Shown here piece after piece: positions 8,508 through 18,928 of a stretch of 64,000 bases of DNA (positions are counted from its first letter, which is position 1; every line of letters begins with the position of its first letter). Source of the DNA: Methylococcales symbiont of Hymedesmia sp. n. MRB-2018 (lineage in GTDB: Bacteria; Pseudomonadota; Gammaproteobacteria; Methylococcales; Methylomonadaceae). The position numbers and the translations under genes were made by a program. The DNA lies in the NCBI GenBank assembly GCA_003666385.1, contig QPIN01000059.1, forward strand, positions 1 to 64,000, read 5' to 3'. The notes under the pieces were generated by a model, which was given only the letters and a program-made list of their open reading frames with translations, did not search any database and was not told the DNA's origin.

Positions 8508-9754
8508 TGGATTGTTTTAATTACCGGCAAGACAAATTATTTGCTGAAGATGTTGCCATTGAAGATATTGTTTTTCGCTATGGCTCGCCCTGTTATGTTT
8601 ATTCCAAAGCAACCTTTGAAAGACATTGGAACGCCTTTGACCAGGCATTTGGCGATCATCCGCATCTTATTTGCTATGCAGTAAAAGCAAATTCAAATAT
8701 TGCCATTCTTAATGTGTTGGCAAGGTTAGGATCTGGTTTTGATATTGTTTCCTTGGGTGAATTAGAGCGTGTGCTTGCGGCTGGTGGCTCTGCCAATAAA
8801 ATTATTTTTTCAGGTGTCGGTAAACGGGAAGATGAAATTATTGTCGCACTTAAAACAGGGGTACGCTGTTTTAATATTGAAGTCAGTGGAGAATTGGATC
8901 GAATCAATCATTTGGCAGGAGAGTTAGGTGTTATTGCCGCTGTTTCCTTTCGAGTTAATCCTGATGTTGATGCCCAAACTCACCCTTATATTTCAACTGG
9001 GCTCAAAGAAAATAAATTTGGGATTGATATTGGCAGCGCACTGGCTGAATATCGCCGTGCAAGCAAAATGCAGCATATCAAGATCGTCGGTGTGGACTAT
9101 CATATTGGTTCCCAGCTTACGGATACCACCCCCTTTTTAGCTGCATTGGATAAGGTGCTGGCGTTAACCGATAGATTAAATCAGGAAGGTATTGAACTAC
9201 AGCATTTAGACTTAGGTGGTGGTTTAGGCATACGTTATAAAGACGAGCAACCGCCATCTCCCGAAGACTATGTATCAGCTATTTTACAACGTCTTGCAGG
9301 CAGCCACTATGAAATTGCATTGGAACCAGGGCGAGCAATAGCGGGTAATGCAGGTGTTTTGGTGACGCGTGTTGAATATTTAAAACCGACAGCGGATAGA
9401 AACTTTGCCGTTGTTGATGCAGCCATGAATGACTTGGTGCGACCCTCTCTTTATAATGCCTGGCAAGATATTATTCCTGTCAATAAAACCAGTTCTGCTG
9501 AGGAAAATTGCTGGGACATTGTAGGGCCAGTTTGTGAAACTGGTGATTTTTTAGGTAAGGAACGAGATTTACAGCTTACCCAAGGTGATTTGTTGGTCGT
9601 GCGTTCCTCGGGTGCTTATGGTTTTAGCATGAGTTCTAACTATAATTCTAGGCCTCGTGTCGCTGAAGTGCTGGTTGAAGGTAATCAGATGCATTTAATC
9701 AGAGAAAGGGAGAGTATTCCCCAACTTTGGCAAGGCGAAAAATTATTGCCTTAG
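8507..9754 (+). CDS. lysA: diaminopimelate decarboxylase
   Basis: Pyridoxal-phosphate enzyme that converts meso-diaminopimelate to lysine, the last step of the pathway. The 415 residues fit the family exactly. The PLP lysine sits in CYAVKANSN (about residue 63); the phosphate-binding glycines are in LDLGGGLGIRY, the ALEPGRAI motif follows and the substrate-contacting CETGDFLG lies near residue 344. Translation is coupled to lptM by a 1-base overlap. The usual next gene, dapF, does not follow; instead a long spacer with repeats begins. Confidence 0.97.
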   Translation: MDCFNYRQDKLFAEDVAIEDIVFRYGSPCYVYSKATFERHWNAFDQAFGDHPHLICYAVKANSNIAILNVLARLGSGFDIVSLGELERVLAAGGSANKIIFSGVGKREDEIIVALKTGVRCFNIEVSGELDRINHLAGELGVIAAVSFRVNPDVDAQTHPYISTGLKENKFGIDIGSALAEYRRASKMQHIKIVGVDYHIGSQLTDTTPFLAALDKVLALTDRLNQEGIELQHLDLGGGLGIRYKDEQPPSPEDYVSAILQRLAGSHYEIALEPGRAIAGNAGVLVTRVEYLKPTADRNFAVVDAAMNDLVRPSLYNAWQDIIPVNKTSSAEENCWDIVGPVCETGDFLGKERDLQLTQGDLLVVRSSGAYGFSMSSNYNSRPRVAEVLVEGNQMHLIRERESIPQLWQGEKLLP

Positions 9755-10159
9755 CTAACGTGCAATAAATAAACAACCTTGGGTTGCGCAGGATTTTATT
9801 CATCGTTAAGGCACAAGGAAGGGAGCATAGCAGGCTATGTGACCAAAGTTGCAATGCCTAAGATGGATAAAAAGACTAACAAGATGGGTGTGTTATTTGT
9901 TTCCCGTTGGCGTTATACCGTTTTCAAAAATAAAGGGTATACCTAGGTGTCGTGAACAAAACAAATTTCCCCATTCATCTTCAAACCTGCCACCCCGTTT
10001 AAAAGCCAAATGCAAGTGAAACTCTTTGACTGAATTATCAGCGTTAGAAAGATTCAATTTTTTACAAGGGGTGGGGGATAAGAAAATCGGAACAGTTTAA
10101 AAATCAAATACACCCCCTCACTTAGAATTTTAAGTTTTCTCTATTAGCCATATTACCGA
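9755..10159. other. non-coding spacer after lysA with a hairpin repeat
   Basis: No convincing gene is seen here. Bases 9794-9813 and 9855-9872 are reverse complements with few mismatches (core TTTTAT, CATC, GGCA), with a smaller stem CATAG/CTATG inside, the layout of a short non-autonomous repeat. A second AT-rich part (9990-10159) has homopurine/homopyrimidine runs (GGGGTGGGGG at 10069-10078) but no fold that I can name. Confidence 0.5.
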
Positions 10160-10273
10160 CTAAAAACCAATAAAAACAGTATAAAGAGTAGCTATGTGTC
10201 GGCACAAACTGGCAACAACCATTGCCAAAAATAGCAAAATAAACGTAATCAATAAAATTTCAGAGAGTAGCAT
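10160..10273 (-). CDS. possible 37-residue membrane peptide upstream of xoxF
   Basis: A short frame on the minus strand encodes MLLSEILLITFILL followed by a continuous hydrophobic helix to about residue 25, a CRH turn and a second hydrophobic stretch. A good ribosome site (CGAGGT) lies 9 bases before the ATG at 10273, which is the main reason to list it. Nothing similar is recognised. It sits alone in the 870-base spacer between lysA and xoxF, transcribed away from xoxF. It could be a real small membrane protein, a regulatory leader, or chance. Confidence 0.35.
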   Translation of the reverse strand: MLLSEILLITFILLFLAMVVASLCRHIATLYTVFIGF

Positions 10274-10625
10274 TGAATTATTACCTCGCTTATTATTTGT
10301 TGTTTAATGCTAATTAGTATCTGACCATTAACAAAAATTATTTCATTAAAAAAATTAATAATCACAAAGGACTCTTGATTTTTCATATACTTAGGATCAA
10401 CTACACGCCTGTCTTTATGCTATCAAAAAATAATCAGTAAAAAGCAAACAACTTTGCTGTTGACTTTTGGAGCAAAATCATTCAATTTAACACTCTGGAG
10501 TGGCTATTCCTGTTAAATTCTTCTTAACCATAAAAAGAACAAAAAAGGAAGCCATCCATTAACTAATATTAGTCTAAAACATAAACCGTATTCTGTCTTG
10601 TGACAGATTACTCTGGAGAAAACAT
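10274..10625 (+). promoter_or_regulatory. xoxF upstream region
   Basis: This 350-base AT-rich leader precedes xoxF and should hold its promoter. A TTGACTTTTGG stretch occurs at 10461-10471, but no well-spaced -10 box stands out. The ribosome site GGAG at 10615-10618 lies 7 bases before the xoxF ATG. The long untranslated leader is compatible with regulated expression; no riboswitch fold could be identified by eye. Confidence 0.35.
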
Positions 10626-12479
10626 ATGAAGAAGCCTTTAAAGAGCTTGCTGCTTGCTTCAACTGTCGCCGCTCTACTTTCTGCACCTGTAGTTTCAACT
10701 GCAAACAGTGGTGTTGAAAGCCTAACCAAAAACCCAGCTAACTGGGCAACTTGGGGTGGTGACTACGCAGGTACTCGTTACAGCAAACTAGATCAAATCA
10801 ATACTAAAAATGTTAAAACCTTACAACCAGCTTGGTCTTTTTCTACAGGCGTACTTCGTGGACACGAAGGTGGCCCATTAGTAATTAATGATGTTATCTA
10901 CATCCACACACCTTTTCCCAATACTGTTTACGCTTTAGATCAAGCGACCCAATCAGTAATTTGGGAATACACACCAACAATGGATGCAGATGTAACTATT
11001 CCTGTGATGTGCTGTGACACTGTAAACCGTGGTTTGGCTTACGGTGACGGAAAAATATTCCTACAACAATCTGATACTGTTTTAACAGCATTAGATGCTA
11101 AAACAGGTCAACGTATCTGGAGCGTACAAAACGGCGATCCTAAATTAGGCATGACTAACACTCAAGCACCTCTGGTGGTTAAAGATAAAGTTATCACTGG
11201 TATTTCTGGTGGTGAATTTGGTGTTCGTGGTTTCTTAGCTGCTTATAACATCCGTACAGGTCAACTGGAATGGAAAGGTTACAGCATGGGGCCCGATGGC
11301 GATACGCTAATCAACCCTAACAAAACAACGGCTTGGAAAGACGGTAAGGTTCAAGCTGTAGGGCAAAACTCAAGTTTAAGTACTTGGGAAGGCGACCAAT
11401 GGAAAATTGGTGGTGGTACTACATGGGGCTGGTATAGTTATGACCCAGATTTGAACCTTATATATTATGGTTCTGGTAACCCTTCTACTTGGAATCCTGC
11501 ACAACGTCCTGGTGACAATAAATGGTCTATGTCTTTATGGGCTCGTGATGCCGATACGGGTGAAGCAAAATGGATTTACCAAATGACACCACATGATGAG
11601 TGGGATTTTGATGGTATCAACGAAGTACCTTTAGTTGATCAAAAAATCAAAGGTAAAATGCGTAAAACTCTCGTGCATTTTGATCGTAACGGTTTTGGCT
11701 ATACATTAGATCGTGTCACTGGTGAACTATTAGTTGCTGAAAAATTTGATGCGTCTGTTAACTGGGCAACTCACGTTGATATGAGATCAGGTCGCCCACA
11801 AGTTGTTCCTGAAATGAGTACAGAACAAAACGGTGAAGACGTAAACACTGTCGGTGTTTGTCCTGCTGCATTGGGTTCTAAAAACCAACAACCTGTTTCT
11901 TACTCTCCACAAACTAAATTGTTCTATATCTCAGGCAACCACTTATGCATGGAGTACGAGCCTTTTGAAGTTTCATACACAGCGGGTCAACCATACGTTG
12001 GTGCTACTTTAACCATGATGCCAGCAGGTGCTGATGTTATCACTGGTAAAAAAGACGGTTCAACTAACTTAGGTCAGTTTACTGCATGGGATGCAACAAC
12101 AGGTAAAATCAAATGGTCTAACAAAGAACAATTCTCTGTTTGGTCTGGTTCAGTTGCAACAGCGGGTGGCGTAGTTTTCTACGGCACACTTGAGGGTTAC
12201 TTGAAAGCAGTTGATGCTAAAACAGGTAAAGAATTGTATAAATTCAAAACACCTTCTGGCATCATTGGTAACGTAAATACCTGGTCTTACAAAGGCAAAC
12301 AATATGTTGGCGTATTATCAGGTATTGGTGGCTGGGCTGGTATCGGTATCGCTGCAGGCATTGATGATGGTACTGATGCTACTAATACTGAAGGCTTAGG
12401 TGCTGTTGGTGCATACAGAAGTTTAAGTTCTTTCACTAAATTAGGTGGTACGTTCACTGTATTTTCTTTACCAAACTAA
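10626..12479 (+). CDS. xoxF: lanthanide-dependent PQQ methanol dehydrogenase XoxF
   Basis: Periplasmic quinoprotein that oxidises methanol (to formaldehyde or formate) and passes electrons to a cytochrome c. The 617-residue precursor has a signal peptide ending near [13 protein letters not shown]. The eight-bladed propeller family is shown by repeated W-docking motifs, the vicinal disulfide C129-C130 ([10 protein letters not shown]) and the catalytic aspartate in HDEWDFDG. The second aspartate of that motif (D329 of the precursor) is the extra ligand that marks the lanthanide XoxF type; calcium MxaF enzymes have alanine there. The sequence looks like the XoxF5 clade. A strong terminator follows, and xoxJ is 195 bases downstream. 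No xoxG cytochrome gene is present. Confidence 0.96.
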   Translation: MKKPLKSLLLASTVAALLSAPVVSTANSGVESLTKNPANWATWGGDYAGTRYSKLDQINTKNVKTLQPAWSFSTGVLRGHEGGPLVINDVIYIHTPFPNTVYALDQATQSVIWEYTPTMDADVTIPVMCCDTVNRGLAYGDGKIFLQQSDTVLTALDAKTGQRIWSVQNGDPKLGMTNTQAPLVVKDKVITGISGGEFGVRGFLAAYNIRTGQLEWKGYSMGPDGDTLINPNKTTAWKDGKVQAVGQNSSLSTWEGDQWKIGGGTTWGWYSYDPDLNLIYYGSGNPSTWNPAQRPGDNKWSMSLWARDADTGEAKWIYQMTPHDEWDFDGINEVPLVDQKIKGKMRKTLVHFDRNGFGYTLDRVTGELLVAEKFDASVNWATHVDMRSGRPQVVPEMSTEQNGEDVNTVGVCPAALGSKNQQPVSYSPQTKLFYISGNHLCMEYEPFEVSYTAGQPYVGATLTMMPAGADVITGKKDGSTNLGQFTAWDATTGKIKWSNKEQFSVWSGSVATAGGVVFYGTLEGYLKAVDAKTGKELYKFKTPSGIIGNVNTWSYKGKQYVGVLSGIGGWAGIGIAAGIDDGTDATNTEGLGAVGAYRSLSSFTKLGGTFTVFSLPN

Positions 12480-12510
12480 TTTTGAGTTACTAAAACTTAA
12501 ATAACCGTTT

Positions 12511-12546
12511 AAAACCCTGGTCGATGAATCGACTGGGGTTTTTTTA
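12511..12546 (+). terminator. rho-independent terminator of xoxF
   Basis: AAAACCCTGGTCGAT pairs with ATCGACTGGGGTTTT around a 2-base GA loop centre, giving a stem of about 15 pairs with two imperfect positions, followed by T residues. It starts 31 bases after the xoxF stop. It implies that xoxF can be transcribed as a single-gene message and that xoxJ receives read-through or has its own promoter. Confidence 0.85.
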
Positions 12547-12674
12547 TGGCTACAACCTTTAAAAGAACACTTCTGGTATATCCAGCGTTGTATTAAGTTA
12601 TAGGTAGCTTGGGTGGTTTATTTATTGTCCACTTACCCTACTAATGTACAATTCAGTAATCATCAACTAAGCCA

Positions 12675-13532
12675 ATGAAATCACCCTCTATTCAAAACAA
12701 ATTACTTTTCACATTATTGTTTGCAAGTTTTTCTTTTAACAGTTTTGCGGCTGAAAAATTTAGAGTCTGTGCAGACCCCCTTCACCCCCCCTACTCCACA
12801 AAAGCACAAGATGGTTTTGAAAACAAAATAGCAACATTATTTGCCAAGAAACTCGGTCAAGAACTTGAATACTACTGGTTTCCTCAACGTATCGGCTTTG
12901 TTCGTAATACTCTCAAGTCTCAAATAGATAATACCGAGCAATATAAGTGTGATGTAATTATGGGTCTTCCTGTGGGTTTTGACTTTGCTAAAACAACAAA
13001 ACCTTATTATCATTCCAGTTATGTCTTGTTGATAGCAAAAGGTCGTGGCTGGGATGATATTACTCAATCATCTCAATTATCCAATCTTTCTTTGCAAAGA
13101 GAAGAGTCTTTAAAAATCGCTATGTTTGATCGCGGCCCAGGCACTACATGGCTACAAAAACAAGGTTTATTGGATCAAGGCATTCCCTATCAAACAATGA
13201 CAGGTGATGATAAAAACAATGTTGCCATGCAAATAGAAAAAGATTTAAAAGCAGAAATAATTGATATGGTCATACTCTGGGGTCCCATGGCAGGCCACGT
13301 TGTCTCGCAAAGCCCTAAAGACAGTTATCACCTTATCCCTATGCAATCAACCGCTGATATGAAATTTGATTTCTCTATGGCGATGGGTATTCGCTATGGA
13401 GACAATAAAAGAAAAGACTTACTCGAAAGTCTTATTGACAAGAATAAAGAAAAGATTCAATGGATTATTTCAGAATACAATATCCCTTTATTGCCAATCC
13501 CTGAGCAAAAAATCAGAGACGATGATGATTAA
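12675..13532 (+). CDS. xoxJ: XoxJ-like periplasmic binding protein
   Basis: A 285-residue protein of the MxaJ/XoxJ family: a periplasmic binding-protein fold that partners the PQQ methanol dehydrogenase and is thought to help activate it rather than transport solutes. A signal peptide runs to about residue 25 (cleavage after SFAA). Family marks are FRVCADPLHPPYS at the mature N-terminus, the GFENKIATLFAKKLG helix, CDVIMGLPVGFD and MVILWGPMAGH. It follows xoxF in the same direction. In many methanotrophs xoxG lies with this pair; here it does not. Confidence 0.9.
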   Translation: MKSPSIQNKLLFTLLFASFSFNSFAAEKFRVCADPLHPPYSTKAQDGFENKIATLFAKKLGQELEYYWFPQRIGFVRNTLKSQIDNTEQYKCDVIMGLPVGFDFAKTTKPYYHSSYVLLIAKGRGWDDITQSSQLSNLSLQREESLKIAMFDRGPGTTWLQKQGLLDQGIPYQTMTGDDKNNVAMQIEKDLKAEIIDMVILWGPMAGHVVSQSPKDSYHLIPMQSTADMKFDFSMAMGIRYGDNKRKDLLESLIDKNKEKIQWIISEYNIPLLPIPEQKIRDDDD

Positions 13533-13634
13533 TTTAAAATAGCATTAACTAAATTGGTTTCTACCATGAAGAATATAGCTATTCCTGATTATCCACAAGC
13601 TTCGGTCACTTTAAGCAAGACCAGCTTCACACTC

Positions 13635-13710
13635 CGTCATTCCTGTATGCTCTAAGCAGGAATCCAGATGTTTAAAACTAGATTGCCGACAAGAGGCTTC
13701 AGGAATGACG
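13635..13710. repeat. CGTCATTCC-type inverted repeat
   Basis: CGTCATTCCTG at 13635-13645 pairs with CAGGAATGACG at 13700-13710, with an inner GCAGGAATCC partly repeating the arm. Related pieces occur at about 42387-42412 and 61549-61570. Such dispersed repeats are widespread in gammaproteobacteria. It fills most of the spacer between xoxJ and malQ. Confidence 0.6.
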
Positions 13711-13822
13711 TGTGCTAACAGGGTTCCAATTACTTTGACCTTATACTATTTATTCTAGAAAATGGTATTATTCATTTAAGTTGACGGAGGCTCATGGTTA
13801 ATCAGATGGCAATAAGTAGTAT

Positions 13823-15280
13823 CTATCTGCCAAATAATTTAATCAAATGCGTAAGGCGTTTAACCTGATCTTCAGTTAATTGCCCCCATTCAAAACGCCA
13901 AGACCAATTACCTTCACAGGTGCCAGGCACATTCATCCTGTCTTCCGAACCCAGCTCTAAAATATCCTGCATAGGAATAATAGCCAAATTAGCCACTGAT
14001 GCCAAAGCCACACTCACCAAGGTAAAAGGCATGGCTGTTTGAGAAAATCCTAAATATTCATATACTCGATGTTTCTCATGATCATGCAAGGAGTTAAACC
14101 AGCCCAGTGTAGTGTCATTATCATGCGTCCCTGAATAAACCACACTATTTTGCACATGATTATGCGGTAAATATGCATTACCCGCATTACCATCAAAAGC
14201 AAAATGTAGAATTTTCATTCCTGGCAAATTAAATTCATTCCTTAAATCATCCACTTCTTGCGTAATAATCCCAAGATCTTCGGCCACTAAGGCAATTGAA
14301 CTGCATTCTTTTTCTATCGCCTGAAGAAGCCCCTTACCTGGAGCAACCACCCACCGTCCATTAATAGCGGTATCTTCACTGGCAGGAATCTCCCATGCTG
14401 ACTCCAGTCCACGAAAATGATCAATACGCACAATATCGAATAACTCATCCTGCGTTTTAATTCTATCTGTCCACCATTTAAATTGAGTTTTCTGCAAATA
14501 CTCCCAATCATAATGAGGATTACCCCATCGCTGCCCTGTTGCAGAAAAATAATCAGGTGGCACACCAGCAACCACAGACATCTCCCCTGATTTATCTAGC
14601 TTGAAAACCTTTCTGTTTGCCCAGACATCAGAACTGTCATAGGATACAAAAAATGGAATATCACCAAACAACAGTACATTTTTATCCCTCGCATAAGCCC
14701 TTAATTCAATCCATTGAGAAAAAAACACAAATTGTTCATATTTAACATTCTCAATCGATGAATTCAAACGCGATACTGCTTTCTTAATGGTTGCTGGCTT
14801 TTTGTTCTTTAAAGGTTCAGGCCATTGGTTCCAGCAACTATTTTCAAGTTCTTGTCTCAGCACAAAAAATAAAGAAAAATCATTCAGCCACCCCGCTTTT
14901 TCTTCGCAGAACTGTTTAAAGTTTTTTTTCTCTTTAGAACTTGCAAACTTTTGAAAATCTATAAAGGATTGGCTGAGTAAGTCACTTTTACTTAAAACGT
15001 CATACCCTTTATCTTGCTCTTTGCTACCCAGCCATCCTTTATCCAATAACCATTGAATATCGATAAAAGCAGGGTTCCCTGCGTGTGCAGAAAGACATTG
15101 ATAGGGTGATCCATCACTATGCGGTACTCCCAAGGGTAGGGTTTGCCAAACAGTTATCCCAGAATTATGAAGAAAATCAACAAAGTTATAGGCTTGCTGC
15201 CCAAAATCGCCATCTCCTCCTGGCAAGGAGGAGATGTGCAGTAATACACCAGCCCTACGGCTGGCTATAGGTGAACTCAT
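13823..15280 (-). CDS. malQ: 4-alpha-glucanotransferase
   Basis: Amylomaltase of glycoside hydrolase family 77, which moves glucan chains between malto-oligosaccharides during glycogen turnover. The 485 residues match the bacterial length. Visible marks are RRAGVLLHISSLPG at the N-terminus, DGSPYQCLSAHAGNP, the nucleophile region DIVRIDHFRGLESAWEIP (about residue 288), the LVAEDLGIIT acid/base region and VYSGTHDNDT. It lies 21 bases downstream of glgC on the same strand, so the two form an operon facing away from glgBA. Confidence 0.96.
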   Translation of the reverse strand: MSSPIASRRAGVLLHISSLPGGDGDFGQQAYNFVDFLHNSGITVWQTLPLGVPHSDGSPYQCLSAHAGNPAFIDIQWLLDKGWLGSKEQDKGYDVLSKSDLLSQSFIDFQKFASSKEKKNFKQFCEEKAGWLNDFSLFFVLRQELENSCWNQWPEPLKNKKPATIKKAVSRLNSSIENVKYEQFVFFSQWIELRAYARDKNVLLFGDIPFFVSYDSSDVWANRKVFKLDKSGEMSVVAGVPPDYFSATGQRWGNPHYDWEYLQKTQFKWWTDRIKTQDELFDIVRIDHFRGLESAWEIPASEDTAINGRWVVAPGKGLLQAIEKECSSIALVAEDLGIITQEVDDLRNEFNLPGMKILHFAFDGNAGNAYLPHNHVQNSVVYSGTHDNDTTLGWFNSLHDHEKHRVYEYLGFSQTAMPFTLVSVALASVANLAIIPMQDILELGSEDRMNVPGTCEGNWSWRFEWGQLTEDQVKRLTHLIKLFGR

Positions 15281-15301
15281 GTTAATTTAACTCTTTGCTG
15301 C

Positions 15302-16579
15302 TTATCTAACTAAATGTCTTTGTTGCCCTAACATTTCGGGTGTCACTAGTACCACTCCACCTGAACTCACTTTAAATCGTTTTTCGTCCTCAACTTTATC
15401 TTCACCAATAATTGTATCTTCAGGAACTAAACAACCTTTTTCGATAATGGTCTTAGTAATCCGACAATTCCTACCAATCACTGCTTCTGGCAAAATAACG
15501 GAGTCCTTAACAATCGAATATGAATTGACTCGTACATCAGAAAAAAGCAAGGAATGTTTAACTGTTGCACCAGAAACCACACAACCACCAGAAACCATAG
15601 AGTCAACTGCACACCCCGTTCTATCCTTATCATCAAAAACAAATTTAGCTGGCGGGTTTTGTGCTTGATAAGTCCAGATAGGCCAGGTTTTATCATACAA
15701 ATTCAATTCAGGATTAACACCAATTAACTCCATATTTGCTGACCAATACGCATCTAATGTGCCCACATCACGCCAGTAACTTTGCTCCCCTTGTAAATTC
15801 AGGAAAGGATAGGCATTAACATTAAAATCATCAATAACTGCTGGAATAATGTCATGACCAAAATCACGTGTAGAGCCATCCGTTTGCGCGTCTTTAATTA
15901 ATTGTTCAATCAAAAACCCAGTATTAAAGATATAAATACCCATTGATGCTAAGGCAATATCAGCTTTACCAGGCATGGACGGTGGATTTTCTGGCTTTTC
16001 TACAAAGGCTTTAACCATTCTATTTTTATCAACATGCATAACACCAAAGTCTTTGGCTTCCTCCAGTGACACCTCAAGACAACCGATAGTTAAGTCAGCT
16101 CCTTGACTTGCGTGATCTGCTAGCATTTGACCATAATCCATTTTGTAAATATGATCACCTGCAAGAATCAACACATGCTCGGAATTTTGGCTGCTCAACA
16201 TATCAATACTTTGGTAAATAGCATCGGCTGTGCCTTCATACCAGCCACCACCTTGTGCAGTTTGTTGTGCTGGCATTAAATTAACAAACTCACCAAACTC
16301 ACCTCTTAAAAATCCCCAGCCTTGCTGAATATGTTTAATCAGTGGATCGGCCTTGTACTGCGTTAAAATACCAATTCTTCGGATACCTGAATTAATACAA
16401 TTAGATAAAGGAAAATCGACAATTCTAAATTTACCACCAAAAGGAACTGCGGGTTTTGCTCGCCAGTCAGTCATTTGATGCAAGCGAGTACCCCTGCCCC
16501 CTGCTAAAATTAGTGCTACAGTACCTCGTGTTAGCTGACTAACAAAACGATCTTGCGTTGGTTCATTTGAATTTGCCAT
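15302..16579 (-). CDS. glgC: glucose-1-phosphate adenylyltransferase
   Basis: Makes ADP-glucose from ATP and glucose-1-phosphate, the committed step of bacterial glycogen synthesis. The 425 residues show the nucleotide-binding ALILAGGRGTRLHQMT at the N-terminus, the PAVPFGGKFRIVDFPLSNC block, the EGTADAIYQS and LAGDHIYKMDY motifs and a C-terminal left-handed beta-helix region. A strong ribosome site (a run of six G then AG) lies shortly before the ATG. It heads the leftward glgC-malQ unit; glgB starts 171 bases away in the opposite direction, so a shared divergent control region is likely. Confidence 0.97.
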   Translation of the reverse strand: MANSNEPTQDRFVSQLTRGTVALILAGGRGTRLHQMTDWRAKPAVPFGGKFRIVDFPLSNCINSGIRRIGILTQYKADPLIKHIQQGWGFLRGEFGEFVNLMPAQQTAQGGGWYEGTADAIYQSIDMLSSQNSEHVLILAGDHIYKMDYGQMLADHASQGADLTIGCLEVSLEEAKDFGVMHVDKNRMVKAFVEKPENPPSMPGKADIALASMGIYIFNTGFLIEQLIKDAQTDGSTRDFGHDIIPAVIDDFNVNAYPFLNLQGEQSYWRDVGTLDAYWSANMELIGVNPELNLYDKTWPIWTYQAQNPPAKFVFDDKDRTGCAVDSMVSGGCVVSGATVKHSLLFSDVRVNSYSIVKDSVILPEAVIGRNCRITKTIIEKGCLVPEDTIIGEDKVEDEKRFKVSSGGVVLVTPEMLGQQRHLVR

Positions 16580-16750
16580 ATACCATCTCCCCCCTTAAAT
16601 CTTTACATAAAATTTACTATATGAATATAAACCAAACAGTTCGCAGAAAATTGACTCTGCATATTCAATTTATTCAATCGTAAAGCCGAAAATTTGTTAA
16701 AATTCAGTGCAGTCTATTCTACTACAAACCACCACTACGGGACATTGTAA

Positions 16751-18928
16751 ATGACCAATATCACAAAAATAAGCCCATTGGGTGCTGATTTTATTCAAAT
16801 TGCTGAAGCAAAGCACCATGATGTATTTGCAATTCTAGGTCGTCATAAAACAGATAAAGTTAGCACGATTACGCTGTACCTTCCTTATGCTGAGTCAGTC
16901 ACACTAGGCTCAAAAGGTCCCGCATTTGAAAGAATTCCCGACTCTGATTTTTTTCAGTATCAAACATCAAAAAATGATATTCCTGAACACTACCAACTGG
17001 CGATAACAGATAAAGAGGGTAATGATTCTCTTAATTATGACCCTTATGATTTTGGCACTATTTTACCCGAATTTGACCAGCACCTTTTTTCCTCAGGAAA
17101 TCATTGGAATATCTATAAAAAATTAGGCTCTCATTTACACACCGAAGATTCAATTAAGGGTGTGTATTTTGCAGTTTGGGCTCCCAATGCCCAACGCGTC
17201 AGTGTTGTAGGTGATTTCAATTGCTGGGATGGTCGATGTAGCCCTATGCGTAGCCTTGGCAGCAGTGGTATATGGGAAATATTCATTCCCCAACTAAACG
17301 AGGGCTGTTGTTACAAGTTTGAAATATTAAACATTCAAACCGAGGAAGTAATGGTAAAAACTGACCCCTATGGTCAACAATTTGAATTTCGCCCTCAAAC
17401 AGCATCCATTGTCGTTGATGAAACAAAATACCAATGGCAAGACAGGCGTTGGATGGATCGTCGTAAAAACCACGACTGGATGCAAGAAGCCATGTCCGTC
17501 TATGAAGTCCATCTTGGCTCATGGCGGCGTGATGAGCAAGGTAATTTCATGAGCTATCAACAATTAGCCATTGAATTAGTCGATTATGTAAAGGAAATGG
17601 GCTTCACCCATATTGAGTTATTACCTATTACCGAACATCCACTTGATATGTCTTGGGGTTATCAGACCACAGGGTATTTTGCCCCCACAAGTCGACACGG
17701 CACGGCGGACGATTTTCGTTATTTTGTTGATATTTGCCACCAAAACAATATTGGTATCATTCTGGATTGGGTTCCTGCTCATTTCCCTAAAGATGCATTT
17801 GCTCTGGCAAAATTTGATGGAACAGCTCTTTATGAGCACCAAGACCCTCGTAAAGGTGAACACCGCGACTGGGGTACATTAATATATAACTATAGCCGCA
17901 ATGAAGTTAAAAACTTCCTCTTAGCCAGTGCTAATTTTTGGTTAGAGGAATATCATCTTGACGGGCTGAGAGTAGATGCCGTGGCCTCTATGCTTTACCT
18001 GGATTATTCTCGCGAAGATGGTGACTGGGTGCCTAATATGTATGGTGGTAATGAAAATCTGGAAGCCATTGATTTCATGCGCCAGATGAACTCGATTACT
18101 CATGAGCAACATCCTGGCACAGTCGTCATTGCAGAAGAATCCACATCATGGCCCCAAGTGACACGCCCAACATGGACAGGCGGCCTAGGTTTTTCCATGA
18201 AATGGAATATGGGCTGGATGCACGATATGCTGTCATATATGCAACAAGACCCCGTGCATAGAATGCATCATCACGATCATCTAACTTTTGGCATGTTATA
18301 CGCATTCTCAGAAAACTTTGTGTTGCCTTTTTCTCACGATGAAGTAGTACACGGCAAAGGTTCCATGCTGAATAAAATGCCAGGTGATGATTGGCAGCGT
18401 TTTGCTAACTTGCGTCTTTTATATACCTTTATGTTTACCTACCCCGGTAAAAAACTTTTATTTATGGGCTGTGAGTTTGGACAAGGCACCGAGTGGAACT
18501 TTAATCAAGCACTGGACTGGTATGTTTTGGATTATCCATCCCATAACGGCTTAAAAACTCAGATTAAAGACCTGAACAAGCTTTATACTAGCCATCGAGC
18601 CTTATATCAGCACGACTTTGAACATGAAGGTTTTGAATGGATTGATTGTAATGATGTTAGCCATTCAATCATCAGCTATAGACGTAAAACAGCTAAAGAA
18701 GAACTCATTGTGATATTAAACTTTACCCCTATCCCTAGGGATAATTACCGTATTGGTGTTCCTGCTGAAGGTAACTACACTGAAATTTTCAATTCAGATT
18801 CCAGTTATTACGATGGCAGTAATTCTGGAAATGGCAGCGTGTGGTCAGAACCCACAGCATGGATGAACTTACCCCACTCCATCAGCGTGACACTTCCTCC
18901 ACTAGCTGGTATCGTCTTAAAATTATGA
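16751..18928 (+). CDS. glgB: 1,4-alpha-glucan branching enzyme
   Basis: Introduces alpha-1,6 branches into glycogen. The 725 residues carry an N-terminal carbohydrate-binding domain, the CBM48 part ([23 protein letters not shown], about 138-160), the catalytic barrel with [14 protein letters not shown] around residues 403-416 (nucleophile aspartate), the acid/base glutamate in [10 protein letters not shown], and [14 protein letters not shown], followed by an all-beta C-terminus. Its stop codon overlaps the glgA start (ATGA), so the two are translationally coupled. Confidence 0.97.
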   Translation: MTNITKISPLGADFIQIAEAKHHDVFAILGRHKTDKVSTITLYLPYAESVTLGSKGPAFERIPDSDFFQYQTSKNDIPEHYQLAITDKEGNDSLNYDPYDFGTILPEFDQHLFSSGNHWNIYKKLGSHLHTEDSIKGVYFAVWAPNAQRVSVVGDFNCWDGRCSPMRSLGSSGIWEIFIPQLNEGCCYKFEILNIQTEEVMVKTDPYGQQFEFRPQTASIVVDETKYQWQDRRWMDRRKNHDWMQEAMSVYEVHLGSWRRDEQGNFMSYQQLAIELVDYVKEMGFTHIELLPITEHPLDMSWGYQTTGYFAPTSRHGTADDFRYFVDICHQNNIGIILDWVPAHFPKDAFALAKFDGTALYEHQDPRKGEHRDWGTLIYNYSRNEVKNFLLASANFWLEEYHLDGLRVDAVASMLYLDYSREDGDWVPNMYGGNENLEAIDFMRQMNSITHEQHPGTVVIAEESTSWPQVTRPTWTGGLGFSMKWNMGWMHDMLSYMQQDPVHRMHHHDHLTFGMLYAFSENFVLPFSHDEVVHGKGSMLNKMPGDDWQRFANLRLLYTFMFTYPGKKLLFMGCEFGQGTEWNFNQALDWYVLDYPSHNGLKTQIKDLNKLYTSHRALYQHDFEHEGFEWIDCNDVSHSIISYRRKTAKEELIVILNFTPIPRDNYRIGVPAEGNYTEIFNSDSSYYDGSNSGNGSVWSEPTAWMNLPHSISVTLPPLAGIVLKL

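Noticed and set aside
10626..12479. Calcium-type methanol dehydrogenase MxaF
   Set aside because: The motif after the catalytic aspartate is DFDG, with the extra aspartate of lanthanide XoxF; no mxaG or mxaI follows.
18841..18924. A longer N-terminus for glgA starting inside glgB
   Set aside because: The added residues are read from the glgB C-terminus in another frame, while the ATG at 18925 gives the universal [10 protein letters not shown] start.
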